DNA of 64,000 nucleotides from positions 64,435,407 to 64,499,406 of the forward strand of contig OX638372.1 of assembly GCA_951812925.1 (NCBI GenBank), given 5' to 3'. The notes below the pieces were generated by a model. That model saw only the letters and a list, made by a program, of their open reading frames with translations, was not told the origin of the DNA and did no database searches. Numbering within the stretch: position 1 is the first letter of the stretch; each line of letters opens with the position of its first letter. Shown here piece after piece: positions 34,877-44,298 of this stretch. The position numbers and the translations under genes are program-made. This DNA is from Calliopum simillimum. Taxonomy: Eukaryota > Arthropoda > Insecta > Diptera > Lauxaniidae.

Positions 34877-36045
34877 TATCAGCAGCTGATAAATTTTTGA
34901 TATCATTTTGATATACATTTCTGATACAAAATTGACATGTCATTCAATGATATCAAAAATATATCAAAATGATATACAAAACATGGATATCAGCGGCTGA
35001 TAAATTTTTAATATCATTTTGATATACATTTCTGATACAAAATTGACATGTCATTCAATGATATCAAAAATATATCAAAATGATATACAAAACATGGATA
35101 TCAGCGGCTGATAAATTTTTGATATCATTTTGATATACATTTCTGATACAAAATTGACATGTCATTCAATGATATCAAAAATATATCAAAATGATATACA
35201 AAACATGGATATCAGCGGCTGATAAATTTTTAATATCATTTTGATATACATTTCTGATACAAAATTGACATGTCATTCAATGATATCAAAAATATATCAA
35301 AATGATATACAAAACATGGATATCAGCGGCTGATAAATTTTTGATATCATTTTGATATACATTTCTGATACAAAATTGACATGTCATTCAATGATATCAA
35401 AAATATATCAAAATGATATACAAAACATGGATATCAGCGGCTGATAAATTTTTGATATCATTTTGATATACATTTCTGATACAAAATTGACATGTCATTC
35501 AATGATATCAAAAATATATCAAAATGATATACAAAACATGGATATCAGCGGCTGATAAATTTTTGATATCATTTTGATATACATTTCTGATACAAAATTG
35601 ACATGTCATTCAATGATATCAAAAATATATCAAAATGATATACAAAACATGGATATCAGCGGCTGATAAATTTTTGATATCATTTTGATATACATTTCTG
35701 ATACAAAATTGACATGTCATTCAATGATATCAAAAATATATCAAAATGATATACAAAACATGGATATCAGCGGCTGATAAATTTTTAATATCATTTTGAT
35801 ATACATTTCTGATACAAAATTGACATGTCATTCAATGATATCAAAAATATATCAAAATGATATACAAAACATGGATATCAGCGGCTGATAAATTTTTAAT
35901 ATCATTTTGATATACATTTTTGATACAAAATTGGCATGTCATTCAATGATATCAAAAATATATCAAAATGATATACAAAAAATGGATATCAGCGGCTGAT
36001 ACATTTTTGATATCATTTTGATATACATTTCTGATACAATGACAA
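34877..36045. repeat. 111-bp satellite array, about ten and a half copies
   Basis: Each monomer contains 'tatcagcggctgataaattt', 'gatatcattttgatatac', 'ttctgatacaaaattgacat' and 'gatatcaaaaatatatcaaa'. Successive 'cagcggctga' sites are exactly 111 bases apart (34991, 35102, 35213). Copies differ mainly at one position (tttttGat/tttttAat). The edge monomers (first, and last two) are most diverged, the pattern expected of unequal exchange. 'atcagcggctgat' and the GATATC parts are internally palindromic. Confidence 0.97.
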
Positions 36046-36083
36046 GAACTTGACAAGTTTTTTTGATCGGGATTATCACATTA

Positions 36084-36408
36084 AGCATGCGCTTATTTTA
36101 CGATTTTCTGATTTTCGTTGATGCCGCCCCCTGAAATCCTTCTAATGGTCATAAAAACAAATACTATGAAGTTTCACGGCAATCGGATAACGATAACCCG
36201 GCCCTCAAGAGAGGTCAAGGTCAAGTTGAGGTTCCAGGCAAAAAATAATGAAAATTTTTTTAAACTTAATTAAATTAGTCAAAACACAATTTTATCTTAT
36301 AGCATACTGAAATACCTTTCCAACAAGCTATAATTGTTTAAAATCGCCGCAAAATACAATTTTGCTAATGCCGTAAAAGAAAAATTCATAGAATTCGTAT
36401 TTATCACC
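36084..36408 (+). mobile_element. Left half of a GGCATGCGC foldback MITE
   Basis: AGCATGCGCTTATTTTACGA onwards matches 43401-43690 of the complete MITE and continues to the middle ('aattcatagaattcgtat', 'acccg'), where it stops exactly at the start of the right palindrome arm (36409). TA at 36082-36083 is its original left flank. The right half is missing. Confidence 0.88.
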
Positions 36409-36740
36409 CGGAAGAATAAAACGATTTATTTTAATAAAAACTTGTATGTACAAGAATATTGCATAGTATTTATCAACTAAGTGTTTAATAATATACTTAA
36501 AATGCAGTGTAGGGTATTTAGTTTTTGGCCAGGCCAAAGATATCACCCTTACTAGATTTTTTTTTGTCTTTTAAAAATTGTTGAATTTTGCTTGTGTTTG
36601 GCAGGATCAAATGCTTCCACGGAAAGAATTTTCTCCATTATGAATATAACGTAGACACAGCTTCGAGCACCACCATGCGCAAGATTTGCTCTGGAAGAGG
36701 TTTTTCATATAGATTAATTTTATAACATTTTATTCAATTC

Positions 36741-37010
36741 ATTATATGAGGGGTATAGAAGCAAAGGCGAAAATCGCTATTTTTTTTATGAACGTGTTTG
36801 ATAGTGTTTGATCACAAGCTACCATCAAATGCAACGAGATGTCACCATCAAACATGTCCATGATCAAAGTAGAGACTGTCGTCTTTGATTCTGTACCTCT
36901 TTGATCGTACCATCTTTTTGCATTTGATGATGCTTTGTGGTCAAACACTAAGGGATACGCTCAGAAAAAAATGGAGATTGTCGCCTTTGCTAATATACCC
37001 CTCATATAAT
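36741..37010. mobile_element. 270-bp mirror-ended MITE in the right arm
   Basis: Same element as 32443-32712 in reverse, with the same ATTATATGAGGGGTATA tips. It was duplicated with the arm. Confidence 0.8.
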
Positions 37011-37584
37011 TTATATGGGAAAAAGATCTTCCTGGGGGAGTAGGTTGAACCTCCAAAACCCACTACGTGTGCAGAATCCTGGCTTACAATAAAGACACTT
37101 AAAACTATTTTGATAACAAAATGTAATTATCATTTAAACTGTCTCGAGCTCAAAAAATATTTGAGGTCATACGGAAACATTTTGAAAATAATTTCTTTTG
37201 GAAAAAAAATACTAAGAGCCGTTTTGAGAATATCTGGGTAAAATTCAACTTGCGGATTGATATAAATTTTATATAAAATTTAATATCAAAGTGCCAGTTA
37301 AGGTAAAAGCCAATTTAAATGTAATACAAGTAAAAGAAATAAATGGTTTTATTTACAAGCAATAAATAAAGTTTTAATTTTTAAATTTACGAAGAAAATT
37401 GTACCGTTGAGGTTCTCGTACGTAGGTATACTTTTGCGGTTTGAAGGAGATTACATTTAGAGGTGAAAATCTTTTGTTTGTGCTGATCAGTCATTGTTTG
37501 CCTCAATATTCATATGTTCCCGATTTTCCCCCTATTGTCCCCGTTTTTTTACGCATGAATATCGTTCATGCTCAAATTAGCATA

Positions 37585-37770
37585 ACCACATCTGATTGCT
37601 TTTTTGTTTTAAACTTATCTGATTTACACATTTGCTCGGTTTTTATTTTATCTTAACCACATCCGTTCGCTGTTTGATTTAAAAAGTATAAGAATAATTC
37701 AAACTATGCACTTCCTGTTTTTAACTGAATTTATATTATAAATTAATTTTAAACTACCCACATCCGCTCT
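37585..37770 (+). promoter_or_regulatory. Three CCACATCCG-like motifs upstream of the 114-aa gene
   Basis: 'taaccacatctgattgc' (about 37583), 'taaccacatccgttcgc' (about 37655) and 'tacccacatccgctctc' (about 37755) share a (A/C)CCACATC(C/T)G core, spaced 71 and 100 bases, all in the same orientation and ending just before the TATA box. A mirrored set lies in the left arm (about 31680-31870). They could bind a regulator; this is inference from repetition and position. Confidence 0.45.
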
Positions 37771-37778
37771 CATTTTAC

Positions 37779-37815
37779 TATAAAAAGCTAGGGATATTAG
37801 AGGATGAAATCAGTT
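37779..37815 (+). promoter_or_regulatory. Core promoter of the 114-aa gene, right copy
   Basis: TATAAAAAG at 37779 and initiator TCAGTT at 37810-37815, about 33 bases from TATA to the initiator A. The start codon is at 37865. Both elements are conserved between the two arms. Confidence 0.6.
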
Positions 37816-37864
37816 TAAAAGTTTCATTCAAACAAAGCAGTTCCTAAAAAATAAAACAATTATA

Positions 37865-38210
37865 ATGGATTCCAGCATTCAAAATCTCTTTCAGTCCTGT
37901 TCATCAAACTCATCCAAGTATCTACCGATAAAGGATATGGTTGATCAAACACCATATGAAATAATAAAGATCGAGCGACTGACAACGCAATATGGAGAAG
38001 CTGTGAAGTGCGCTTTAGATGGAGGATTTTTCATTTTTTTTACCAAAAAGCTTTAATCAAATGAAACAGGAGCAAATGGATTATTTAAATCGGGAAGCTC
38101 ACATCATTAGAAGGATTCGGCAAATTAATGGAACCTATTTATTAACCTTAGAAAAAAAAGAATTCGTTGTTCAGTTTTTATGGACAATATTTATACATCC
38201 AAGATTTTAA
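37865..38210 (+). pseudogene. Second copy of the 114-aa gene, frameshifted
   Basis: Identical in plan to 31244-31588. After CALDGGFF an extra T in the run at about 38032-38039 shifts the frame, which then ends at TTKKL* (38056). The original frame resumes as SFFLPKSFNQMKQEQMDYLN and runs to IFIHPRF at 38210. AATAAA signals follow at 38217. A sequencing error in a homopolymer could mimic this lesion, so the copy may really be intact. Confidence 0.75.
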
Positions 38211-38497
38211 TGAAAAATAAAATATAAAATAAAACACAAGGACAAGAAAACTTTTTTATTTAAATTTTTATTTCAGATTTCCTTTTGTTAATAAAAAATT
38301 TAGACATATGAGACTTTCTTTGCGTTATCGACCAAGATTCGACTTGACATCTCCGATTTCTATGAAAATTGGGTAAAAGCTAGTATTTGGCACACATATT
38401 ACTGAGATAAAATGATTTTCCGAAATTCCAAAAATTTTCAAGATGGCGGCCATTGGAAGTTCGATCCAACCTTTGGATACTCATAAATTTGAAAATT

Positions 38498-39120
38498 TAT
38501 TTATTTATTTATTAAATGAAAAATAATAATACAATTACTATTTTACAAAAAGAATAGAAGGAGCACTAGCTGCCAGGGCTTTCAGCTCGCTGATAATGGA
38601 AAAGAAGAATATATTTACATGTTTTACGTAAATATAAGCGGAGATATTTTTATGCAATAAAAAAATACGTTATACTTAAGCACAATGTCTATTAACAATA
38701 TATAAAGCTTTAAATTAAGTTACTTAAATTAGTTTGAGATAAAAATACAGCAATTCTTTTGATATTTTCTATGGAAGTAGTTTTTAAGCATTCAGTTGGC
38801 GATTCGTTCTGAAAGATTCTATTTCTGACTAAGATGAGCTGCCTGCAGTCATTAAGGAGATGAGTGACAGTCACGGGTGACGTGTTGCAAAATAAGCAGG
38901 GCTGAGCGTTAACACCTTTCAACAAATGCGAATGTGTTGCAACTGTGTGGCCCAAGCGAAGGCGAATAAATGCTTTAATATCGTTGCAGCGTCCAGAGAT
39001 TGGATAGATTGGTTTTTTCCCATGAGCATTACACTCAGCGTAATGATGCTGGACATTTCTCCATTCATTAGTTTTCCTAATTACTTCCTGAGAAGCAATG
39101 AGGCGAAATATGTCATTTTA
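38498..39120 (-). mobile_element. 5'-truncated non-LTR retrotransposon (LINE, Jockey/I-like group)
   Basis: On the minus strand an open frame of about 136 codons ends at 38710. It reads IFRLIASQEVIRKTNEWRN, PIYPISGRC, IKAFIRLRLGHTVATHSHLL, NAQPCLFCNTSPVTVTHLLN and ends SNLI*. The RLRLGHT...THSHLL...C..C...THLLNDC pattern is the C-terminal end of a LINE ORF2 with RNase H-associated Cys/His residues. A ~200-bp 3' UTR and a TAAATAAATAAA-type tail follow to 38498. The part 38498-38888 belongs to the palindrome arm. Confidence 0.88.
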
Positions 39121-39199
39121 CTCAATGTAATCAAACTGTGGAAATAGTTTTTATGAAACCTTCAATTTCATGTAATTGTGGTTCCTTCTGCATAAAAGT

Positions 39200-40726
39200 T
39201 TTCTTGAGTTAATGTTTAAAAAATTTTTTTTTTTATATATATAATATGTGTTAAAAAATTAAGGTTTTTTATTATTCAAGTGGAGTTAAAGTTTTTTGGA
39301 GTGTGCACGATTTTCATCTAATTATGATTTTCTTTAACTACAGACTGTCCGTAATGAGTGTATGAAATTTGGTTGTGCCACTTTGTGCTCTTTCGGAACT
39401 ATTAAACTTTTTGTAAGAGAACTCCAGTCGCTATAATCATAAGAAGCAAGTGCAGCCACCAACAATGCAATGTTTTTTTTTTCCTTTTGTTTTGTTTGCC
39501 ATAAAAAAAATTTTGATGGACCCTTTTAGTTCAGGTATTTTTGTAATACAAAAGTGGTTTTTGTTTTGTGGAAAAGTGTTTAGTTATATTTTAATTTTTC
39601 TTTTGTTCGTCAGTCTAAAATTAAGTGCATTTTGGCTACATACATAGACATATAGTTGTTCCAAAAGTTAGCTCAAACGAAAATGTTTTTATTTTAATAA
39701 AGTGTAGACATTTAAGTTGCTTTCTATAAAAAAAAAGTTGCGCTTTTTTGCGCGGCTGTGAGAAATTTTCATTTTTTTAAGGCAAACTGACATGTCCAAT
39801 ATGTATGAAAGTGGAGCAAAAAATGAATAAAAAGTTAAATACAGACAAATAGACAGACAATTACCCCCAAAAATCTGCAAGAGGGTGTCAATAAAGTAAG
39901 TTTTTAAAAATTTTTTGAAGGTCGCTCATCGCCGTTTTACGCAAAATATCGGCTTAGTACAGTTTTTATTTTATTACGATTTAAGAAATGCTCGGAATGA
40001 GTCGTCCGGTATATAAAAATATTATGTCTCGTATTTAAAATCATTCATATATTGTTGTCTTAGATAAAAAAAACCACAGAAAACATAATAATGCGAAAAA
40101 AATTTTATGACAATTTTCAATTTCCGTTTTTTATTGCTATTAAAAAAAATTTTTACTACATATTATACAACTGCATTAATTTTCTACTTTTTTATGCAAA
40201 ATTAACTAAAAAAATAAGTTATTATAACCCTCAATAGTCTGGACGAATTAATATCGTGTTTTGGTATCAAATACTCCACTGTGCATCGTCGGGCTTAAGA
40301 TAAATATCTAAACCATTTTTAGATGTTACTTCACAATTGATTATTTTGATAAATCTCCATTTTGCATAGTACACACAATATTTATCTTCTATATAATTTT
40401 TTGAATAAAAAACATATTGACTACTTACCTTTAACATTAATGATCTAAATGTTAATGACTAATTTCTTCAAGTCATATTCTCTTTTTATTTCTTACTCAT
40501 ACACCAGTGGTCGACAAATTAATGAGTGAGAATTCATGTTTGAGAGAAGACAAGTAGATAGAAGAAAGAAAAGGATAGAGAGAGCTAGGTAGATTTTTGA
40601 GTGCACAATTGTGCTATAGAATGCCGATCACTGTCATACACTTATTAAATATCGGTCAACATTACTCTTATCTAATATACTTAAGTCAAGTAAATGTAAA
40701 AATTCAAGGTCATCAATTTTTAAAAA
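39200..40726. other. AT-rich region without recognisable genes
   Basis: Open frames up to 137 codons (40597-41010) run partly through the outer inverted repeat and are hydrophobic by base composition. No motif seen. The left side of the palindrome has no counterpart to this stretch. Confidence 0.45.
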
Positions 40727-41090
40727 ATTTCAAGTTCAAGAAAACATTTAATGTTCTTATCAAACTAAGTACATGGAGCACCGGCATTGTTTTTGTTTTT
40801 GCTTTTGTTTCACTTTTTATTTTAAATTTTTTTTTTTGCTTTTTGGTTGTCGTATGTCGTGTTTGTTGTGAATTCTTTTCTTTATTAATGCGTCATTGTG
40901 TGATAAAATTATGTTTCATAATATTACATTTATTGCTCGCCATGGTGAGCCATGGTGCACCCGTCCCCGAACCGGCACATTCACCCTACTCTGTAATTCC
41001 CCACAAATAATACTTTTCATCGTGTGACTCACAATTTTCATCAAAAAGCTTCCAAAATAAAAAGTAATTGAAACCACACGGATAACGGAA
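40727..41090. repeat. Outer inverted-repeat partner, right copy
   Basis: Reverse complement of 29710-30275 without the 150-base insertion. The outer tip reads, from outside in, CTGTTCCGTTATCCGTGTGG. With the left copy it brackets an 11.4 kb segment containing the palindrome. No matching target duplication could be identified, so whether both are ends of one element or two separate copies is open. Confidence 0.85.
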
Positions 41091-41608
41091 CAGGCCAGAA
41101 TAACTTGTTTTAAATCTTATTTTCATTATTTGGAATAAATTTGTGTTAATAAGCTATGACCTTGTTGAAAATTAAAACTCTGGTTACTGAGATATATTTA
41201 TTTTTCAATGTATTAATTTCTAATGACACACATCTTACCTCAAATATCGCTTGCAGTCCAGCATTTTGATATCTTTGAGTTTATGGCAGGTGCCACGCCT
41301 CTCTCGCCCGAATAAACGCTGCTTCTGCTCAGAGCTTGCATTTCTTATTTTTAGAGTGAAATTTAGTTGGATTATTTCTAAAAATGCATTCAGTACCTAT
41401 ACAATTTTGAATTCACCTAAGTTTTGCTCAGAGTTTTTACTTAACATCTAGCCTTAGTACTCTTAAAATTTTGTTTTGAATATTTTTTGTCTAAGGGCGG
41501 TAGGCGTGTCTGCTGATCGATTTTACTCATTTTCAATTCCACAAGCTTACTTTGAGAGCGGAGCCACTATACTTAAATTCTCGTGAAAAATATTTTCACG
41601 GGCGGATA

Positions 41609-42305
41609 CACGGAGAAAAAAAATAGTACCTGCTACTTTATTTCTCATAAATTTTACCAGATTTTCAAGTCAGAATAGTGACAACTATACACCGAAGTAA
41701 GATTCACCTTACTGTTTTAGTCAATTCAGATTGTTCGAATGACCTCACAGTCTAGTAATTTTAATGATGTATAGTTCAAACAACAGAAAAAAAAAAAACA
41801 AAAAAAAAAAAAATTAAAACTGACCGGCGCCGGGATACGAACCTGGGCCCTTCCGAATGATAGTCGGATACATATCCTCTGGGCTGCTTCCGCATATGAT
41901 GTAGAAGCAAAAAAATTTGTTTATGAAGAAAATGTCTGTCCAAAAATATAAATTGTTACTAAAATTATAAAAGTCAAAATGACTATATTTTTGTGGTACT
42001 TACCTTTCTCGCGTAAGGTAAAAATTATGATACTCATTTTTTTGTGTGAAAAAAATTGAAATTATTTTGAATAGAATTATAAATTCAAATTGACCACACA
42101 TTTTTTTTCTGAAAGTGCAAATTATCTTACATATAGTCAAATGTAGGAAATTTGTAGTAAATATTCCTTTTATTTGTAGATATGACTTTACGGACCCATC
42201 AAATAGTTCATACGTAAAGTAATTTATATTTGAAATTTAGTGTTGATTACTTTAATTTTTCGACTAGCCAATATAGTAAAAATTATTATACGTATTTTTC
42301 TCCGT
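41609..42305. mobile_element. Small inverted-end element with tRNA-like core, copy 2 (uninterrupted)
   Basis: CACGGAGAAAAAAAATAG at the left mirrors TTTTTCTCCGTG at the right, with TA on both sides (41607-41608 and 42306-42307). About 700 bp. Matches the resident parts of 9220-11381. The centre carries A-runs and a tRNA-like sequence on the minus strand (41825-41895). It is inserted in a copy of the dispersed repeat, whose halves resume on either side. Confidence 0.88.
41825..41895 (-). repeat. tRNA-like sequence in the tRNA-core element
   Basis: Minus strand: 'gcggaagcagcccagaggat' (A-box region), an anticodon-like hairpin CCGA-ctatcat-TCGG with a seven-base loop, then 'cccaggttcgtatcccgg' (B box GGTTCGTATCC). 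The arms and spacing resemble a tRNA more closely than copy 1. The 5' acceptor strand does not pair well, so it is treated as tRNA-derived. Confidence 0.6.
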
Positions 42306-42552
42306 GTAGATAGACAGATCCAGCTATGTATATTGACTCAGGAGTTGACGTTCATCAAGAATATAAATACTTCTCATCACCGCCACGCTTCACAGTGTCG
42401 TGAGCTTATATAGAGCGGCCAAAACTAGTAAACGTTATCCGATTTTGATAAAATTTTACACAGTGATGTTTTTTGTTAAGATTATGAAAATTTTAGAAAA
42501 TGGGGGGGTGGTCCGCCTCTTTTTAAACCTACTGCCAGTACAAAAGTATTAG

Positions 42553-42812
42553 GTTAGGTTAGGTTAGGTTAGATCCGGGAGATGAACATGTTGTCATCAT
42601 TAACTTAGGCCTCGAGAAAGGGCCCATTGTATACCCGATACTAAAAGCTTTAGCAGAGAAAGTCTAAGAGAACCACTTGGATGTACATATATACTTCCAT
42701 ATGGATTTAAGACAAAGCTCAGACAGTGCGTCAAGCGATTCCAAATTGAAATGAGCAAAATTCTTTCTACGTCTAAGCGCAAGCGCTGGACATTCACAAA
42801 AGAAATGAAAGA
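42553..42812 (-). mobile_element. 5'-truncated LINE with a CTAAC-repeat tail and 13-bp target duplication
   Basis: ACAAAAGTATTAG occurs exactly at 42540-42552 and 42813-42825, a 13-bp target duplication. The 260-bp insert reads on the minus strand as the last ~49 codons of a LINE ORF2: FHFFCECPALALRRRKNF, then ELCLKSIWKYI and SKWFS* (stop at 42664-42666). A ~90-base 3' UTR and a tail of about four CTAAC units (TTAGG-like on the plus strand, 42553-42572) follow. The CECPAL and terminal SKWF motifs are typical of the R1/I-type group. Confidence 0.92.
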
Positions 42813-42825
42813 ACAAAAGTATTAG

Positions 42826-43400
42826 TATCGGGTGATTTTTTAAAGATTTTTTATACAATTAAAAAGGTTAAATATTAACCTTTCAAATGCTTCTTGACCT
42901 TTTACGATCGGATAAGAAGAAAAAAAGTTATAGTAGTTATAACTTAAAATTAAAGTGAAATATTTCAATTTAGGGAATTCACTCATTTTAGAAAGTAAAA
43001 AAAAAAGACTCTTACTTAACAATATTTAATTTAAAAGCTAGACAATTAAAAAGACCAAATTTTAAGCTTTAAAATGCTTTTTGATCTATTCTGATCACTT
43101 AAGAAACAAAAAAGTTAAGGACGTTAGAGTTCAAAGTTCATATGATATACATATTTACAATTTCGGTACTCACTCGCTCGTTTTAGAAAACGAAAAAAAG
43201 GACTCTTGAAAATAACTTATATCGGTAAATTTTTAAGCTAAAAAGATGTTTCAAAAACCAAAGTGTCCAGAATTGCATCAACTTTAATTTTTGACAAACA
43301 GTTTCGACTAACAGTTCTTAAGTTATTTGTCAAAAAATTACTTTTTTGATCTTTAAACCCCCTGTTGAGCTATGAAATTTTTTTTGTAAGGTAACTTTTA
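42826..43400. other. AT-rich stretch, nothing recognised
   Basis: Contains two loosely related passages (around 42835-42990 and 43030-43190: 'ttaaaaagaccaaatttta'-like words, 'aaaaaaaagactctt', 'tcactc'), so an old duplication is likely. No coding signature. Confidence 0.45.
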
Positions 43401-44038
43401 GGCATGCGCTTATTTTACAATTTTCTGATTTTCGTTGATGCCGCCCCCTGAAATCCTTCTAATGGTCATAAAAACAAATACTATGAAGTTTCAAGGCGAT
43501 CGGATAACGATAACCCGGCCCTCAAGAGAGGTCAAGGTCAAGTTAAGGTTTCAGGCAAAAAATAATGAAATTTTTTTTTTTACTTACTTAAATAAGTCAG
43601 AGCATAATTTTATCTTATAGTTAAATGAAATACCTTTCCAACAAGCTATAATTGTTTAAAATCGAGTAATAAATACGAATTCTATGAATTTTTCTTTTAT
43701 GTAGTAGTACGGCATTTCGAGACAATTTTGCTAGTGTCGATAAAATAAAAATTCATAGAATTCGTATCAATTACCCGATATTAAACAATTATAGCTTGTT
43801 AGAAAGGTATTTCAATTTGCTATAAGATAAAATTATGCTTTGACTAATTTAATTAAGTTAAAAAAAAATTTTCATTATTTTTTGCCTGAAACCTCAACTT
43901 GACCTTGACCTATCTTGAGGGCCGGGTTATCGTTATCCAATCGCCGTGAAACTTCATAGTATTTGCTTTTATAACCATTAGAAGGATTTCAGGGGCGGCA
44001 TCAACGAAAATCAGAAAATCGTAAAATAAGCGCATGCC
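43401..44038. mobile_element. Complete 638-bp foldback MITE, GGCATGCGC ends
   Basis: GGCATGCGCTTATTTTACAA at the left mirrors GTAAAATAAGCGCATGCC at the right. TA flanks at 43399-43400 and 44039-44040. The arms of ~290 bp include 'gatgccgccccctgaaatcc' and 'gttatcgttatcc' in mirrored form, with a ~50-bp centre. The TA duplication suggests mobilisation by a Tc1/mariner-type enzyme. It is the reference copy for the half element at 36084-36408. Confidence 0.93.
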
Positions 44039-44298
44039 TAGTAACTATGGTTCAGTAAGCAACTGTGTCAAGTTTCAAGCCCGCAGCAATTTTTTCTTCA
44101 AGATATTTAATTTTACTCTCTTAAGAATATTTTTTTTTATTGAATTTTAATCGAGGTCACTTTAGAAAATTAACGAAAAAAATTTGGAGCACTTTTTTTT
44201 CATATGCTTGTACACTGTACTTACTTCTTTTATTTCTAATTAAGACAATAGGGTCTTTTGCGTCATTCTTTTTTTATGGTCTCCCAAAGGGTGTAAAA

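Larger units (their letters stand above)
34151..36071. mobile_element. Satellite-bearing element with CCCGATCAAAAAAA ends
   Basis: CCCGATCAAAAAAAGTATAT at the left mirrors TTTTTTTGATCGGG at the right. AT flanks both sides (34149-34150 and 36072-36073), possibly a 2-bp duplication. Inside are a 24-bp array (34281-34451), two ~145-bp related units (34575-34860) and a 111-bp array (34877-36045). Nearly everything is built from GATATC / TATATCAAAA words that also occur in the tips. No real ORF; the 197- and 108-codon frames are translated repeats. Confidence 0.88.
36409..38888. repeat. Right arm of the 2.48 kb palindrome
   Basis: Reverse complement of 30566-33044. The inner end abuts the half MITE (36084-36408). 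The outer end lies inside the LINE coding region, which continues uninterrupted to about 39120, so on this side the LINE existed before the duplication. The right arm's outer side therefore looks original and the left arm derived. Confidence 0.97.
41265..42400. repeat. Dispersed dipteran repeat, copy 4 (reverse), interrupted
   Basis: 'gcaggtgccacgcctctctc' and 'ggcggtaggcgtgtctgctg' at the left, and 'gtatattgactcaggag' and 'cgttcatcaagaatataaat' at the right, match 44460-45170. The tRNA-core element (41609-42305) is inserted between them. More diverged than copies 2 and 3. Confidence 0.8.

Noticed and set aside
34877..36045. CRISPR-like array of regular repeats
   Set aside because: Monomers are contiguous 111-bp satellites without unique spacers, in an insect genome.
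29710..41090. A single 11.4 kb hAT element with CAG-type ends
   Set aside because: The left tip begins CAG, but no 8-bp duplication matches at the right end and no hAT transposase motif was found between.
42553..42572. Interstitial telomere repeat (TTAGG)n
   Set aside because: It is the 3' tail of a LINE fragment flanked by an exact 13-bp target duplication.
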